From: Biscogniauxia marginata
Taxonomy: Eukaryota; Ascomycota; Sordariomycetes; Xylariales; Xylariaceae
DNA length: 64,000 nt
Assembly (NCBI GenBank): GCA_022695795.1
Contig: MU404114.1
Coordinates: 186,001-250,000 of the forward strand
Direction of reading: 5' to 3'
The notes under the pieces were generated by a model, which did not search any database, was not told the DNA's origin, and saw only the letters and a list, made by a program, of their open reading frames with translations. The translations under genes and the position numbers were made by a program. Below, piece after piece: positions 32,701-45,487 of this stretch; positions within the stretch are counted from its first letter, which is position 1, and every line of letters begins with the position of its first letter.

Positions 32701-34392
32701 CAAATCTCGATCTCGGAATCCTAAAATCCTAAGTTGCTACGCTACCTATCACTTCATCGACGGCGCATGCGGTCACGATACCAGGGATATCGATCCATTC
32801 GCAACCGCAAGAAGCAAATAATAGGTCGAGAAGATATATCTCGATGAGCGCGGTCGTGACAGCACGCTCGTGATTGCTAGCTAGGGGGTGGCTTACGAAA
32901 GCTACCAACTAGTGCAGTAAGTAAGTGCCAGTTAGCCTTGTGCACAAGGCCGATAAGAAAAAGGAGGATCTTGCGATCTCGGTTTTGTGATGCATCGAAG
33001 TCGATCGGGACGACCAAGTGCATGTAGGTGAAAAAAGCCCCCCTCTTGACATCCCACCCCCTTAAGCAGACCGGTTTCACTGCCAGAGAATAGGGGGGAC
33101 GACAGAGAGGAGTGACGAGAAAGCTTTAAAAACGTCTCTGTCGTCACTCTGTCTCAGGTAAGCGTGGGTGAGACCAGGACGGCTGATCCCCTCCCACGTC
33201 AGCCTGAGACAACCAACGACAGCTGTACAAAGCCGCGCTTCTAGTAACCTTAAGACAACTAGATGCAACCAATTATCTTGTCCGGCAGGTATCGAGTTGA
33301 GTGAGCTAGCTGGCTATTTACCTCCTTAGCGGCGAGGGGGAATAGAAGGAAATAATCATTTCGATAAAAAGGACGAAAAAAGTATTTTATTATTTTATGT
33401 ATTTACTTTATTTCTTTTATCTGTTTTTATTCTTCGTACTCTATTCTATATCTTTTTTCCTATATCTGTCCGCTTCCTGTGCTTACGATAATTAATTGGG
33501 GTTCGGAAGACCTGTAGTAACCCACTCCCCACCCCCTTTCCCGCCCTGGTCAACCGTACCGCCCCCCCTATCTATCCACCTAACTATAAATCTCCATGGT
33601 TGTGTGTGTATAATTAAGTATCGGGCCTCGAAATAGGTATGTAGCTGCAAGGTCTTTTTTTCTCCACAGGAGAGTTAGCTAGTTAGAAGTACATCCTTGC
33701 GCGAAGCAACAAAAAAACCCCCCCAAGCTATGCATCGTGTACTCCAACAATCTTGAATATCACCAACCTTATTAGTTGGTGTCAATAGATAGGGTGGGTT
33801 TCGGAAGCGAGCGATCTATATTCGTTTGTTACCCACCTCGAAACTCGCAAGTCTATAGAACGAATTCGTCGGGTGTCTACATACATGGACGCATGTCAAA
33901 GTATTCCTGCTCCCACCCCCCAGTTTTTTTCTCTTTTGGAGGGGCGTGTTGGATTCATAAGAGTCGTATACCTAGGTATCATCCCATCTCATGACATTCA
34001 GGCAACTAGGCTCACCGGTTGTCACCAATTGCGGGCGCGGGCCGTAGCTGCGGATTGGGCTCAGCGTATTGAAACGCCACTGCACCGCCAGAATCGTCTT
34101 CACCCCGATGGAATCAATTAATCCCCAGCCGTGGGGGGGAGGATTTGGGGATTTCCCGCTGCGGAGGTGACTCAGCTTCCAGGGCGCTGACAGGATTGGA
34201 AGCTGAGCCAATATAGTGGGTGGTATTATTGTAGCTCCAAGTAGTAGACGATGCGATGACAAGGCGGGTTCAATAGGGCCGAGTCCTCCTTTCAGCTTTG
34301 ACTTGGTACTGTAGTTGGGTGTTGATTTCGAAAGTAATAATCGATGATTATTATTATTTCCATTTTATCGATTTATTTTTTTTATTTTTGTC

Positions 34393-34402
34393 TAGGTACC
34401 TA
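34393..34402. repeat. TAGGTACCTA palindrome (copy 2)
   Basis: An exact decamer at the edge of a T-rich island. Confidence 0.7.
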
Positions 34403-37228
34403 TTAATTGAATAATATTATTTCTCCTCTATGTCTGTATATCTGCAAACCTACCCTCCATCCCGAGGGTACATGCGCCAACTGGTCGGAACTCAAGGCTC
34501 CAAAGCCAGAGCAGACCATGTCAGAAGGTCATCCATCCCACGTTTCCTCTCTTAATCGAGCCTATAGGCAGGCTACGAGAGAGTCAAATAATAAGCCAGG
34601 CACGCAGGCGAGCGTGCGCAAGTATTTTGGCGACAGCGTGGTCGGATGAAGAGAATTAGCTGCCGCAATGAGTATCGTGACACGCCTAAAAGCACATCTG
34701 AGTGCCGCATCACGGGGAGCATTAAGATTCTCCGTGATATCTCTCCCTATCTTGATATCGCCAGATGATTGCCAACTCATCAAGTCGATGTCGATATCCG
34801 TCACATGTCTAAAGAAATGCCTCCTAGCCTTGCCGACAGCGTTGTTAGTCGGGATGCGAAAAGGTACGAAATCCCCCTCCCTAACGTTTCCGTTGGTAGG
34901 TAGAATTATCTCATTCGTCGCCTATCCTACCCCCGTCTTTGGCTGATAGGGAACTACCCCGAGCGCCATTTTCACCGCCTTCGTGTTTGGTGGGCCTGAC
35001 CGAGTGCTTGCATGAAGTTCAAGGTCATCTGCTGCTAAATGATGAGCTGGCAGACCTCCCTGTCAATCAGATGTCTGCGAGCGACTGCAAGGCGATAAAA
35101 ATATAGGACAAATGGAAAAACCACTAAGAAATCAATTGATTGACAAATCGAGAATGGAAAATGACGTCGAAATACCATTGCGAAAAACAATCATTTCGAG
35201 TAGTAGCCGTCCGAATGTGGAATCTCCATTGAGGACTCTTACTTGGAGGGTATGTGATGCGAAGCCAGCAACACAGGTCCACTCCAACCAGTTTCCTTTA
35301 GCCAGTTGTGAGAGTGACATCTGCCCCCTCTAACGGTTTATCATCCTAGCTCCTAAGTAGGTGTACTTGCCAATGTATTCATGAGAATGCCTGTGCGTTT
35401 CTACGTGGCGTTTCTATTTAGAAATCGTTACTCACTGAGCGTCGCTGCGCGGCGGACGTTGTGCGTTGGTAACACCTCATGATCGAAATATCAGGGGTGA
35501 CCCATAGGTTCTTGCCATTAGTTTAGGCTCTCACTATCTTCAAACTCCTGGACGCAAATGTATAGGGTAGAAGTATTTCTAGTAGTTAGCTGCATACTGA
35601 CTCCAACTGTCGACGCCCAGGAGGACTAGAGGTACCCTATCTCAAGCTCTACAGTTCCTTTGCAAAGTCTCTCCGTGGCTAGGATGTTTCGACTATAACC
35701 GTGGCAGGTTGTAGCTGGCCGTTAGATAAAAATAGCCGTTCCTATGGCTTGCTTGGCGATTTCCTCGATGGAGGACGTGTCAAATCCATCTCCATCGATC
35801 AATCCCTTTGTCACAATATGCTTTTAGTCGTAGTGATCCTAGTCATCGGTCTCGAGTGACTTCTCAACCGCCGGCATGCCTCCCGAAGTCCAAGTAACCC
35901 GCCCACCCGGCCATACGCTCGGTCGTAGCGAACATTGATGCGGAAACCTGCCACCGTTGGTGCTATGGCTATCCCGCTGTGGATGGCAGAATCTAGTCTG
36001 AATACTTTTGAGATTTGACAGCAGGGGAGATAATGCAGGTTGCCTTGGCGATGCGACCTCGAGCATGTAGATGGATGTCAACCCAGCCTCGGTTCGGATA
36101 CGTACATTGAACTGAAGCCGAGTGCAATTTTATTCAAGGGTACCGTCGGATATCCATGGGATATATCGCCATCTTCGAAAATGGGCATCAGGGAGCAACG
36201 GGATGGACCTCTGGATAATCGGAATCGAGATATCCGGGGCGAAACGCATCGCAGGGCCGTGCCGCGACTCTAGAGTAAGCTGTCATGGTTGACTAGGTAG
36301 GGCTATGATATGGTATGTGCATTAATCTATGTCGAACTCGGAGCAATGGATACGGTCCAATATGGCTAAAAGGGACTTTATTGAACCCACGTGGGCAAAA
36401 CCTGGGGAAGCTTCCAAGGGTCTTTCTAGCATGTCCAGAAACCCATGACTCGGACCAAGACTTGATTCGCTGTAAGTTAGTTGGATGAAGTTGCAATTCG
36501 GAAACGAAGCAGCACCGATGTGGTAATTAATCAGACCTCGTCCGTACTCAAGCACGGGTGGAATTCCTAGTGAGGTAGTTTTCAAAGGCTGCCCTGAATG
36601 TGGGATGAATGAAAGTGTAAAGCCGGGTTGGAAAAGAGGATAGCTTGGTTTGACGAGTTAAATTGAGTCATCGGGCTGACAAGAATTACTAAGGCTAGGT
36701 AACGTTTACTGCGGCTGTGACTTGTTACGGGGGTTGGCGGGGACGACCTGTCTGTGTAGTGTACCTAAAAGGGGGTAGTCTGTGTTACCAAATCGCTGTG
36801 CTACCAAGCTGCTGTGTTACAGAACATATTCAACTCGCCGGGGCGGTTGGCCGAGCGTGCACGTGCCAAAAGTCAAGTGGCAACGGCGGCGGCGGGAGAT
36901 CGACAGGAGCTTTGACAGCCTAAGAATTAATCATTATGAATCTGGGCTGGAGTGTGTGACAATTGACTCTATTTCGACCATCAATGTTAACTTGGGTCAT
37001 CAGCTCGGCGTGACACATCCAAGTGAACTTGCTCTTATTCTCATCATCATAAACTTACATCTAAAAGACCTGCCTGCTTATGTAGTATCAAGCGCAGACC
37101 CCTTACCAACATTTTTCTTGCCCCTCGTAAGGGCAGAATTAATCGGCAATTCGTGAAGAAAACTCGTGTCGTCAACCAATCGTCTTCCCATCGTAATTCT
37201 TTAACAAACTCGGAGGAGGAAAATAACT

Positions 37229-39292
37229 ATGATATCAACTAAGCATCTTGCTGAAGGGGCTATCAACGGCCGCCAGGCCGTGGCTGAAGCCCCTGCCGGT
37301 CGTGCAGAGCGGAAGCCAGTCCCTAGTTCTCAGGCACAAGACCCACGGAAGTACCAGCTGGACCAAATGAAGAGGCGGTATTCTGCAAAGCAGACTACTC
37401 TAAGGGATGGGACCACTAATCTTTTGTTTCATCTCAAACCATCAGACCCTGATTTCCCGTTCGAGCTGGATCACCTAGACTGCGAACTGCAGGTACCACC
37501 GTCATACCCTGCGAAACCAGCTGCTCTTCGCGTCAAGAATAAAGACATTCCCCGAGGATTTAGTGTCAACATAGAGAGAGGATGGGAGAGACTTGTGAGG
37601 GAGAAGGAAGGGATCACCCTACTTGCTCTAACCAATGCCCTGGATAAGAATCTGGAGGCATTTCTATCGGAACGGAAAGCCGAAACTGTCACATTGCTGT
37701 CCTTTAAGGATACAAGACATTTCGATAGCCAGGCCACCGCACTAGGCGGGACTCCTTCGACAACACCAACGCCAGTTAAACCAATTCCGAAGGCTCCGAT
37801 CAGACCGTATGTTCCGGAGAAGTCTTTCTCAAATGAAGAGATTGCAACCGCCAAAGCACGGCGGGCTCAAGAGGTTAGGCAACTGGAGGCCCGAATGGGA
37901 CGCCTACCTCTTTACCAAAAGTCAGCAGATGGGATCGTGTACACTTTACCTTTGGAACCGAGACGGCGATCTGAGTTGCCATCGGAATTACAGGCAGTTC
38001 AGTCCGTACAGTTAATTATTCCGTTACTATATCCACTTCAGGCTCTCAGAGTACTTCTTAACGATGTTGAATCGAAAGATACCGAAGACCTAGAAGAGTT
38101 ATTCGCAACAACAGCGTCTAAGCAAAGCCAGATGACTCTGGTGAGCCATTTGAACTACCTTGCGCAGAACTGCCATATAATGGCAAAGCAGGCTCGGGCG
38201 TCAAGGGAAAAAGGGGTTGTACCCGGGAAATCCACAAATGATACCATGGATACGACCACTAAGAAGGTCGAAGGGCCTATAGAAGCTGATGATGATGGAA
38301 GAACTCATATTCACTTTATTCCTCGGCCGCCTGAATGGAGTTTTGGGGACGAATCTTCGGGGTCGGGAGACTCCGACGACGAATCATGGGATTCAGATGA
38401 CGATTCTGATGATGGAGGCGTTGCCGTGGGTTCACACGAAATTAAGGTGTCTGGGACTGCACAGCAATCTGAAAGAGGCACCGCTATCTCATTCCCTTCT
38501 GTTGAGCTGTACGGGATCGAACTTCTTCAGGTATCCATTTTGAACATTGGTGCAAAATGTGGACGCTGCAAGACGATTAACGATATCGCGGGGCTGAAAC
38601 CGGATGTGGAGAAAGCCTCTAGTTGTAAAAAGTGTGCAACCGAGTTTACGGCTAGGTTTCGTCAAGAGATGGTACATCAAGGCTCAGTCCGAGCCGGGTT
38701 TATTGACATCTCCGGCTGCACTGTGGCAGATATGCTACCCAGCACTTTCATTCCTACTTGTGCCAAATGCTCGACACCAAGCCAAGGCCTTGTTTCCGTG
38801 CGCGGAGAAGTCATCACAAATGTCTGCCGAGAATGTCACGGGAAGTTCACATTTAAGATACCGGAGGTCAAATTCCTCGCCATCACGCGCGGCGCTACGC
38901 TACCGCCGACATCCGGCCCCCGGCGACGTCAGGAGAGACTAGGTCTCCACGCAGGCGAGCCGCTTCCGGGCAGGGGGTCATGCCCGCACTACAAGCGCTC
39001 GTATCGCTGGTTCCGTTTTTCGTGCTGTAGCAAGGTGCACCCGTGTGACAAGTGCCATGACGCAACAGAAGACCACCCCCATGAGTGGGCAAACCGCATG
39101 ATCTGCGGGTGGTGTAGTAGGGAGCAAAACTACGCGGTGGAAGCTTGCGCCTTTTGTGGGCGAAGCGTCATTGGGAAGAAGGGGAGGGGCTTCTGGGAAG
39201 GCGGCAAAGGCACTCGCGACAGGACGGTGATGAGTCGTAAGGAGAAACGGAAGTTCCGCCGAATCGGTGGTGAAGCTAGAAAGAAGGACTAA
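37229..39292 (+). CDS. CHY-type zinc-finger protein
   Basis: A 687-residue intronless ORF. After a short variable N-terminus, residues about 60-150 form a conserved region (PSDPDFPFELDHLDCELQVP, VKNKDIPRGF) that looks RWD-like. Then come a proline-rich linker, a mid-domain, an acidic S/D-rich tract (about 375-400) and two pairs of CxxC zinc knuckles (first at Cys444, GAKCGRCKT; then CKKCATEF, CAKCSTPS, CRECHGKF). The CHY finger starts at Cys585 (CPHYKRS), continues with FSCCSKVHPCDKCH and DHPHEWANRMICGWC, and ends near CAFCGRSV at about 645. A basic tail follows. CHY fingers bind three zinc ions; in fungi, plants and animals they occur in proteins linked to ubiquitin ligase or mitochondrial import roles. 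The role of this fungal architecture is not known to me. The start is the first ATG in frame. Confidence 0.9.
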   Translation: MISTKHLAEGAINGRQAVAEAPAGRAERKPVPSSQAQDPRKYQLDQMKRRYSAKQTTLRDGTTNLLFHLKPSDPDFPFELDHLDCELQVPPSYPAKPAALRVKNKDIPRGFSVNIERGWERLVREKEGITLLALTNALDKNLEAFLSERKAETVTLLSFKDTRHFDSQATALGGTPSTTPTPVKPIPKAPIRPYVPEKSFSNEEIATAKARRAQEVRQLEARMGRLPLYQKSADGIVYTLPLEPRRRSELPSELQAVQSVQLIIPLLYPLQALRVLLNDVESKDTEDLEELFATTASKQSQMTLVSHLNYLAQNCHIMAKQARASREKGVVPGKSTNDTMDTTTKKVEGPIEADDDGRTHIHFIPRPPEWSFGDESSGSGDSDDESWDSDDDSDDGGVAVGSHEIKVSGTAQQSERGTAISFPSVELYGIELLQVSILNIGAKCGRCKTINDIAGLKPDVEKASSCKKCATEFTARFRQEMVHQGSVRAGFIDISGCTVADMLPSTFIPTCAKCSTPSQGLVSVRGEVITNVCRECHGKFTFKIPEVKFLAITRGATLPPTSGPRRRQERLGLHAGEPLPGRGSCPHYKRSYRWFRFSCCSKVHPCDKCHDATEDHPHEWANRMICGWCSREQNYAVEACAFCGRSVIGKKGRGFWEGGKGTRDRTVMSRKEKRKFRRIGGEARKKD

Positions 39293-40671
39293 AGTGACCC
39301 TCGCCACCACATGCGATGTGCATTCTGTGATGCATGAAGGTCTCACCAACCCGTCAACTTGGCGGTTGGCACCGTATGCGTTACGATTTATAAGTCAAGT
39401 TACGACTGCAAGGCGGTTGGCGAACCTATGAGGATCGTCAGGTACCATCACAGGATAGCCTCAATTACAAATCCATCATGGTTGCTTATTTCTCTATTAT
39501 AGCCACGACTATACCAACCAAAAGCTGACTTATAATAGAAAGCCGCTTGCGAATGTCTTGCGGTGGTGGGTGGGTTTGTGTGACTACCTACTAGACGCCG
39601 AAGAAGTGTGTAAGAGCGCTTGACGCCTAGTCACGAGCACTAACACAGCGCTTAACGCATTACGACCATTGCACGGCCCATCCCGTCACAACTTACGAGT
39701 GTCAACCACAGCAGCGCTCATTGGGCAACACCGAGGATTACTCATCATTTTTGATGGCTACACTTATTCATGGCATATCGTCACCTATTTGGCGTGTGTT
39801 CATAGTGACGACGCGGTCTCCCCCCTTCTCTACCTATAGCATAGGCCTTTGTTAATAGACAACCGACTATCGGTCATTTGATGCCGAAGACATTCTGAAG
39901 GAAAAATTAAAATAAAATAAATAAAATAGTTGGAGATAAAATATTTTATCAATATTTATTTTTATTCTTATTTTATCGTCCCTTGTCTCGAGACTAAAAA
40001 GGTGTCACATAGAACATACTCCTTCTTCCCCTGTAAAGTATACGTTACTTATCCTGCTGGCCTAAATAAACCATGAGTCTGAAGATCTTCCACCACCTTG
40101 GTTTAGCACTCACCCATCCAGCTTTAATGAGAACTTGGTATATTATTGACGGAATAGAAGCTAACAAGGTCTTGTTCCAACAGGGAGATCCCCTCTCTCG
40201 TTCTCAGCAAGGAATCCCGGGAAATACCTATCTGTCACTTTTCCTAACGCTCACCGGCTCACCGAGTTCACATCGATCGGCTTGTCCTTATCTATGCCGA
40301 CGCTAAGGAGTCGCAGCTTTAGCTCCCTAGTACCTATAATACATACAGGTAATAGCATATCGGGTATTCCGTACAGAAGGAAATCCCTAAAATAAAAATA
40401 AAAATAAAAATCATTTTTTGTCTCATGACTTACACCGCCCTCTCGCATCTCGCCCTCTCCGCTTTTATGACCAGGTAGGTATGTACATAGCTATGATGGC
40501 GACATCTACGTTCCGGGCTTGCATTGTCCTCCACGGAACTCGTCCCGCTTATATAAGCTAGCTAGGGTAGGTAGGTATGTACATATGTTTTAAGTCCAAG
40601 CACATGAGCCGGAGAATTCCCGACGGTCGGAGTAGCCCCGACCCCAAAACTGCAAACCCCTTGGCCCTTAG

Positions 40672-40684
40672 CCCCCCCCCCCCC
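40672..40684. repeat. Poly(C) tract of 13
   Basis: Thirteen consecutive C residues; prone to slippage and to sequencing length error. Confidence 0.85.
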
Positions 40685-43600
40685 AATTTCGTCTTCTGTA
40701 GGCTCTGTAACTACAATTATGTAGCCTCTCTATGTCTGGAGTGTCTGGACGCAGAGCCGCCTGCTAGGCGTTTTGATGCCGCTGCGGGGAAGCATTGCGA
40801 TTCTGGGACACCTATAGGTATACACTACGATATAGACCTAGGATGAAGATGCAAATTGTCTACATAGATCCTCATTCGATGTTTTTAAAGAGAGGATTTG
40901 TTTTTCCCCCGTCGTAGGTAAGGTTTTTCCGCGGGGGAAATTTATTAAGAGCAAGGCCATTTCAGATTTAACCTACCAGTACACCAAGAAGCCAAGAAGA
41001 AGAACCCCCTTGAGGACGACCTCGTATCTTCTAGATGTGGTCAATCGGTTCCCAGAGGGCATTGCCGTCTTGGCAGAGCAAGGGAATAAAAGAGAAGACG
41101 AAGGAACGTCTGTGCCGAGTTGATGATGGTGCAGCTCGTGATTCTGGCTCGGAGAGAGCATTAGGCAGGTATCGACCATACATCTAATGTTTCGACGGGG
41201 GATATCTATTCTAGCACGGTATGTATACGCATTACAAACCATCACACATAGGCTATCGTATGTATCATCCATTTGGCTCGTACCTCGTATCGTAAATGAC
41301 TGAATATCTCACATATCACATATTTGTAAACCACCCTCCCCTTTCCCTCCCTCCCCGGTGGTGAACCGCATTCATTCATTCACTATTTTGATGCCATCTA
41401 CTCAGCATGACTTCTTTGGGAGGAAAAAGCGAGAATTGTAAATTGTGAGATCACAAGAAGAGCAACTCGCTAGATGGGAGGTAGATTTAAGGCCCTGCCT
41501 ACCTACCCACCCTATCGTGAGCTTGGAGTATTCGCCTTTCGTACCCTCCCCCAGACTTTGTAGACCCACAATTCTAGCACCCGAGGACACGGTCCTGGTG
41601 AAATCTATCGGGGTATGTATGATGGTGGGCAGGTACGTACCTACTTTACCTTCTTGGGGGGTTGGTGGGGGAATACCTACGGTATACTGGAGCATTCTGT
41701 CCGGCTATACCACCACCATTATTATTAGGTTATGATATTTTACATATAAATCAACTTTATAGACGTACTTACTTACATACCTAAATGATGCTGTGGGGCT
41801 TTCCTATTTATTTGTTGTTTTATTTGTGCGGCTCGCTAAGTACTGCCTAGTAATATGTATGTATGTTCCTACGAGCGAGCAGGCAACATGTGACGAACCA
41901 GATTGAGGCGAAACGGGAGACATTTGGTAGATTACAGACTGCAGACTGTGCGGGACGTTGCATTTGCAGTGTGCGACGCCACCGACGTTGCAAAGCATGT
42001 AGGTTAGGTACTTTTGTTGATATTGGCCAAAATATCAAACGTTTTGCATCAAACACCGAACGACAGGGTGCCTCTCTTTTTGGGGTTGGTGACGATAATA
42101 CAACGGTAGGAGCAGCAAGCGGGAATATCGCGGGCCTATCGCCATCACCAAAAAAAAAAAATTAGAAAATAGAAAAGTGACAGTAATCCAAAACCCCGCC
42201 ATCTCCCGACCTCGCCGCATCGAAGAGTCTCGTGATCGAGATGTTTATTAGTCGATGTTGTGAGTGCGCGCGGTAGATTCGGACTCTCGTGCATCCCGGG
42301 CCAGCCTCCCGCAACTGGGGAGTTACTGCTTCAGGCAATTATTACGCCAAAAAAGTCCCTATATACCTGCGTATCCCCTGGGGGGGCCTAACCTAGGCGT
42401 CACTTGATATGCACCCCTGGCTCGGCCCGAGGGTTTGGCTCCGTAGGACCCTGAGGGGTAGGGATTTTAACGTGGTCTGGACAAGCATGTGCTAAGTGGC
42501 GTTTATTTATTCTATTCTATTTTATCGTATTTTTGTGTTTCTTTAATTTTTAATTCTTTTTTAAAAATGAAAAAGATTTCGTTTCGGAAGCGCGGAAGGA
42601 TGTATTAGTGTCTATCTACGCATTCTCTTGTACATAATTAGCAAGCAAATACCTAGATACTGACATGATATACTATTGTTATCCACCCTAAATACCCATA
42701 CGAACATGAAGGAGTGGCTCTCCGCAGCTAGAGAATGATACGAAAGAATGCTACCGTAATGCCTCTTCTATGTAGTTTATCTCAAAGACGATGGTACAAA
42801 ACAGTTTGAGTTTATCGATTTAAGTCATGACCAGATTTCTTTTAAGCTTCGAAAGATGATGACAGATGTGGCATTCTATCCTTGCACCTTTGCCAGGGTC
42901 AGCCCACGTAGAATGCACATCACCTGGTCTCAGATTGGAATGAATTGCTGACAGCGTTGGCGATGCAGATCCGGGGAGAGACGGCGGCGCAAAAGAAACC
43001 GTTGCGAAAGACAGGGGGCAAAACCATCACTGCCAAGAGTAACAACTTCGGTAGTGATCCTGCAGGCAGGTTCACGACCTCTGCATTAGGTAAGAAAAAG
43101 TTATGTGATACGATTACAAAGTTTCCCACGAAATCCCGAATCCTACGCGGGATGAAATGTGCTAGCAAAGGTCCCCAACTTCGGCCGTCATGCACAGTCC
43201 CACCCCCCACGCTACCCCCATTATAATCCCGGGGAAGGACAGTAGGAGAGTCCTTGCGGCCCGGACGGGAAGCACGGAAATCCGCTTCTGTTCAAAGTTC
43301 TGACAGCCTATGCTAATCTTTCTCTAACGGCCAGGTCGGTGCCAGCTTCAGCTCAGCGTTATACAAAGGTTGCAACCAATAATTTCCGGTATGATCCGTG
43401 TGTGCAATCTAGTATGAAGATTTCATACCTGACTTCTGCTTTGTCATTTGCATTGTGGTGTTTTAACTTAAGGTTGGTGCTGTTATTCAAGGGCTTGTGT
43501 GTTACAGCGACAGACTACGAACAATACCAATGATAAGAGTTATAGTAGCTCGTTTTTAGTAGACCAGGAAATATAGAGATATGTATAAGCGGCTGAGTGT

Positions 43601-45398
43601 GACCGAGCTATTGCAGTAGTGACGGATATCCAGATCCGATAGACTGTCGAAAAAAAGATTGTCTCAGCTTCCTAATATAGCAAGCAACGACCAGATCAGG
43701 ACAAAAGGTGAAACACGTTCTTCTCTTTTGAGCTCGTTCCTATCTTGCACGTACCCTGCCGGCCTGTCCGCTCACCTGTCGCATCGTCCAACTGCATTGC
43801 ATAGAAGCCATAACCGAGAGATCTACAACCGAGGACTCTATAACCGAGAACTTGAGAACCACCACCGCATTCTAAAGCGAAAGCGAAGCATAGATGCTGT
43901 GTCCAGGGATATGGCACTCCCTATATAACCAACCCAAAATATCCGTATGTATTAGCTAACTTTTTCCGGGGGGGTCCAGGCGAGAGAGAAATGGTAATGA
44001 TAAAGAGTTTATCAACGCTTATTATTTAAACTCGGAATAATCTCATTTTTATGCTTATCATGAATTCAACTCGGAGACGATCATGTATATCACACGCAAC
44101 GTCCTTTTTACCGAAGTAAATAGTCCTTAGATAGAGTCGTAGGATCACATGGCAAGGGACTCTCGTTTCTTATCTATGCGGGATAAGACGACCTAGCCGC
44201 TGCGTTGCATCGTGGAGACCGTGCCTTGCGCGGCTGTTATCGCGCATCCAGATTTCTGGGAGGCGCGGATGAGGTCTTCCAAGTTTCTCCGCGGAGCTTC
44301 CAACGACGCTATTCTCAATACTGACATCCGGTCTATGGTGCCACCGAACCTTTGTGTGTAGGTACACTACATGCATAGCTTGAAGCTAACCTCCCTAGGC
44401 CATACACTTCTGAGATGTTTGAAGCTATCGGCAGCAGCCCCCTTTCCTTCCGAAGTACCTATGTACTATTTACTTGATTATATAATGTAGCGGAGTACAA
44501 CATGTGACAACGTGCGTATTTTCTAGAACGCAGACTAGAATCCCGGCGGCATGGCTTCTCTGCATCGGGACTCCGCTTTGGGTTTAGCGAGCATTAAACT
44601 AAATACATACGTGCGTATGTACCTTACGCGTGCATCAACGTGTGATGCAAGGTACAGGCGTTACTACCAGACCAATAAAGTTTCAAGCGCACAAGCACGC
44701 GCACGCGCAAACGTCAACTCCACCACGGATATTCGAAACAGTATCGTGAAACGCCCTTTGTCGGCCAAATACATCGGAGAATGGCCGTCCAAAGCCTGAA
44801 TTCAGATGATTCTGACTTATCGCGCGTCCGGGTGCTTAGTGTTGTTCACATGGCACTACGGAATACTGGGGACGGCACTAAAATAGGTAGCGTGTAGACG
44901 CAATCTCCGCTCCCGCTTTGGGTCGTCCAGGACCAGGTAAGTACATAGGGCGCGAGTCCAAGGCCAGCTCTGACCCGACGGGGAACTAGGCGAGGAGCTA
45001 GGAATAAAAAGGTATCGCACAGCACGATGCTCATCGTATCTCTATTTTACTTTCGGGACTACCGCAAGAGGAATAGGACAGGACAGTGGAAGTCAGAATA
45101 CGTGTGGTTGGGGGAAAATAGAAAACCGGATTGTTAATGTTCTGTTTCATAAACTAACGATTATATTATTGGTATTATATAACTCAGGCCGTCAGGTGAC
45201 CCCATCTGCGGCAAGTCCAAGCGTTGGCGCCCAACTGCTTTAGGTAATTAATTTATACAGGCTGCCTAGTTCGAGACCCGGAATCCTTCCAGAAGGTGAA
45301 TGCGGTCCTTTTTAGTGCATGCGATTCGCGGCCCCGCCGTCTCTCCACGTTCGTTCCTAGGCGGTGTCCTGGGTAAGGCTTAATTTATTACGTATTGC

Positions 45399-45408
45399 TA
45401 GGTACCTA
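45399..45408. repeat. TAGGTACCTA palindrome (copy 3)
   Basis: An exact decamer within the 39-48 kb desert. Confidence 0.7.
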
Positions 45409-45476
45409 TAACCCACTCACCATTGACGTACATGCGAGAGAGCAATTACTCGCCATGTAAGTCATCCTTGGCGAAA

Positions 45477-45487
45477 GGGGGGGGGGG
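45477..45487. repeat. Poly(G) tract of 11
   Basis: Eleven consecutive G residues, followed about 85 bp later by a TTTTTC repeat near 45,570-45,595. Confidence 0.8.

Larger units (their letters stand above)
32326..37228. other. 4.9 kb gene-poor region with AT islands and possible gene relics
   Basis: No intact gene could be supported. T/A-rich islands built from ATTTTATTTA-type words lie at about 33,355-33,465 and 34,325-34,420. The minus strand from about 34,870 to 34,562 is open and reads like coding DNA (includes FFRHVTDIDIDLMSWQS), and the minus strand at 36,585-36,322 is open for 87 codons with protein-like composition. Neither has a recognisable family or gene structure. TAGGTACCTA palindromes are at 32,690 and 34,393. 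The segment 36,700-37,228 is the probable promoter of the CHY zinc-finger gene. Confidence 0.45.

Noticed and set aside
36782..37156. A 124-codon frame just upstream of the CHY zinc-finger gene, as an upstream exon or gene
   Set aside because: Its translation lacks similarity to the family N-terminus, and no splice sites join it; it is most likely promoter DNA.
43414..43533. A short ATG frame with a signal-peptide-like start (MKISYLTSALSFALW)
   Set aside because: Only about 39 codons, with hydrophobic residues continuing beyond a signal peptide and no plausible mature protein.
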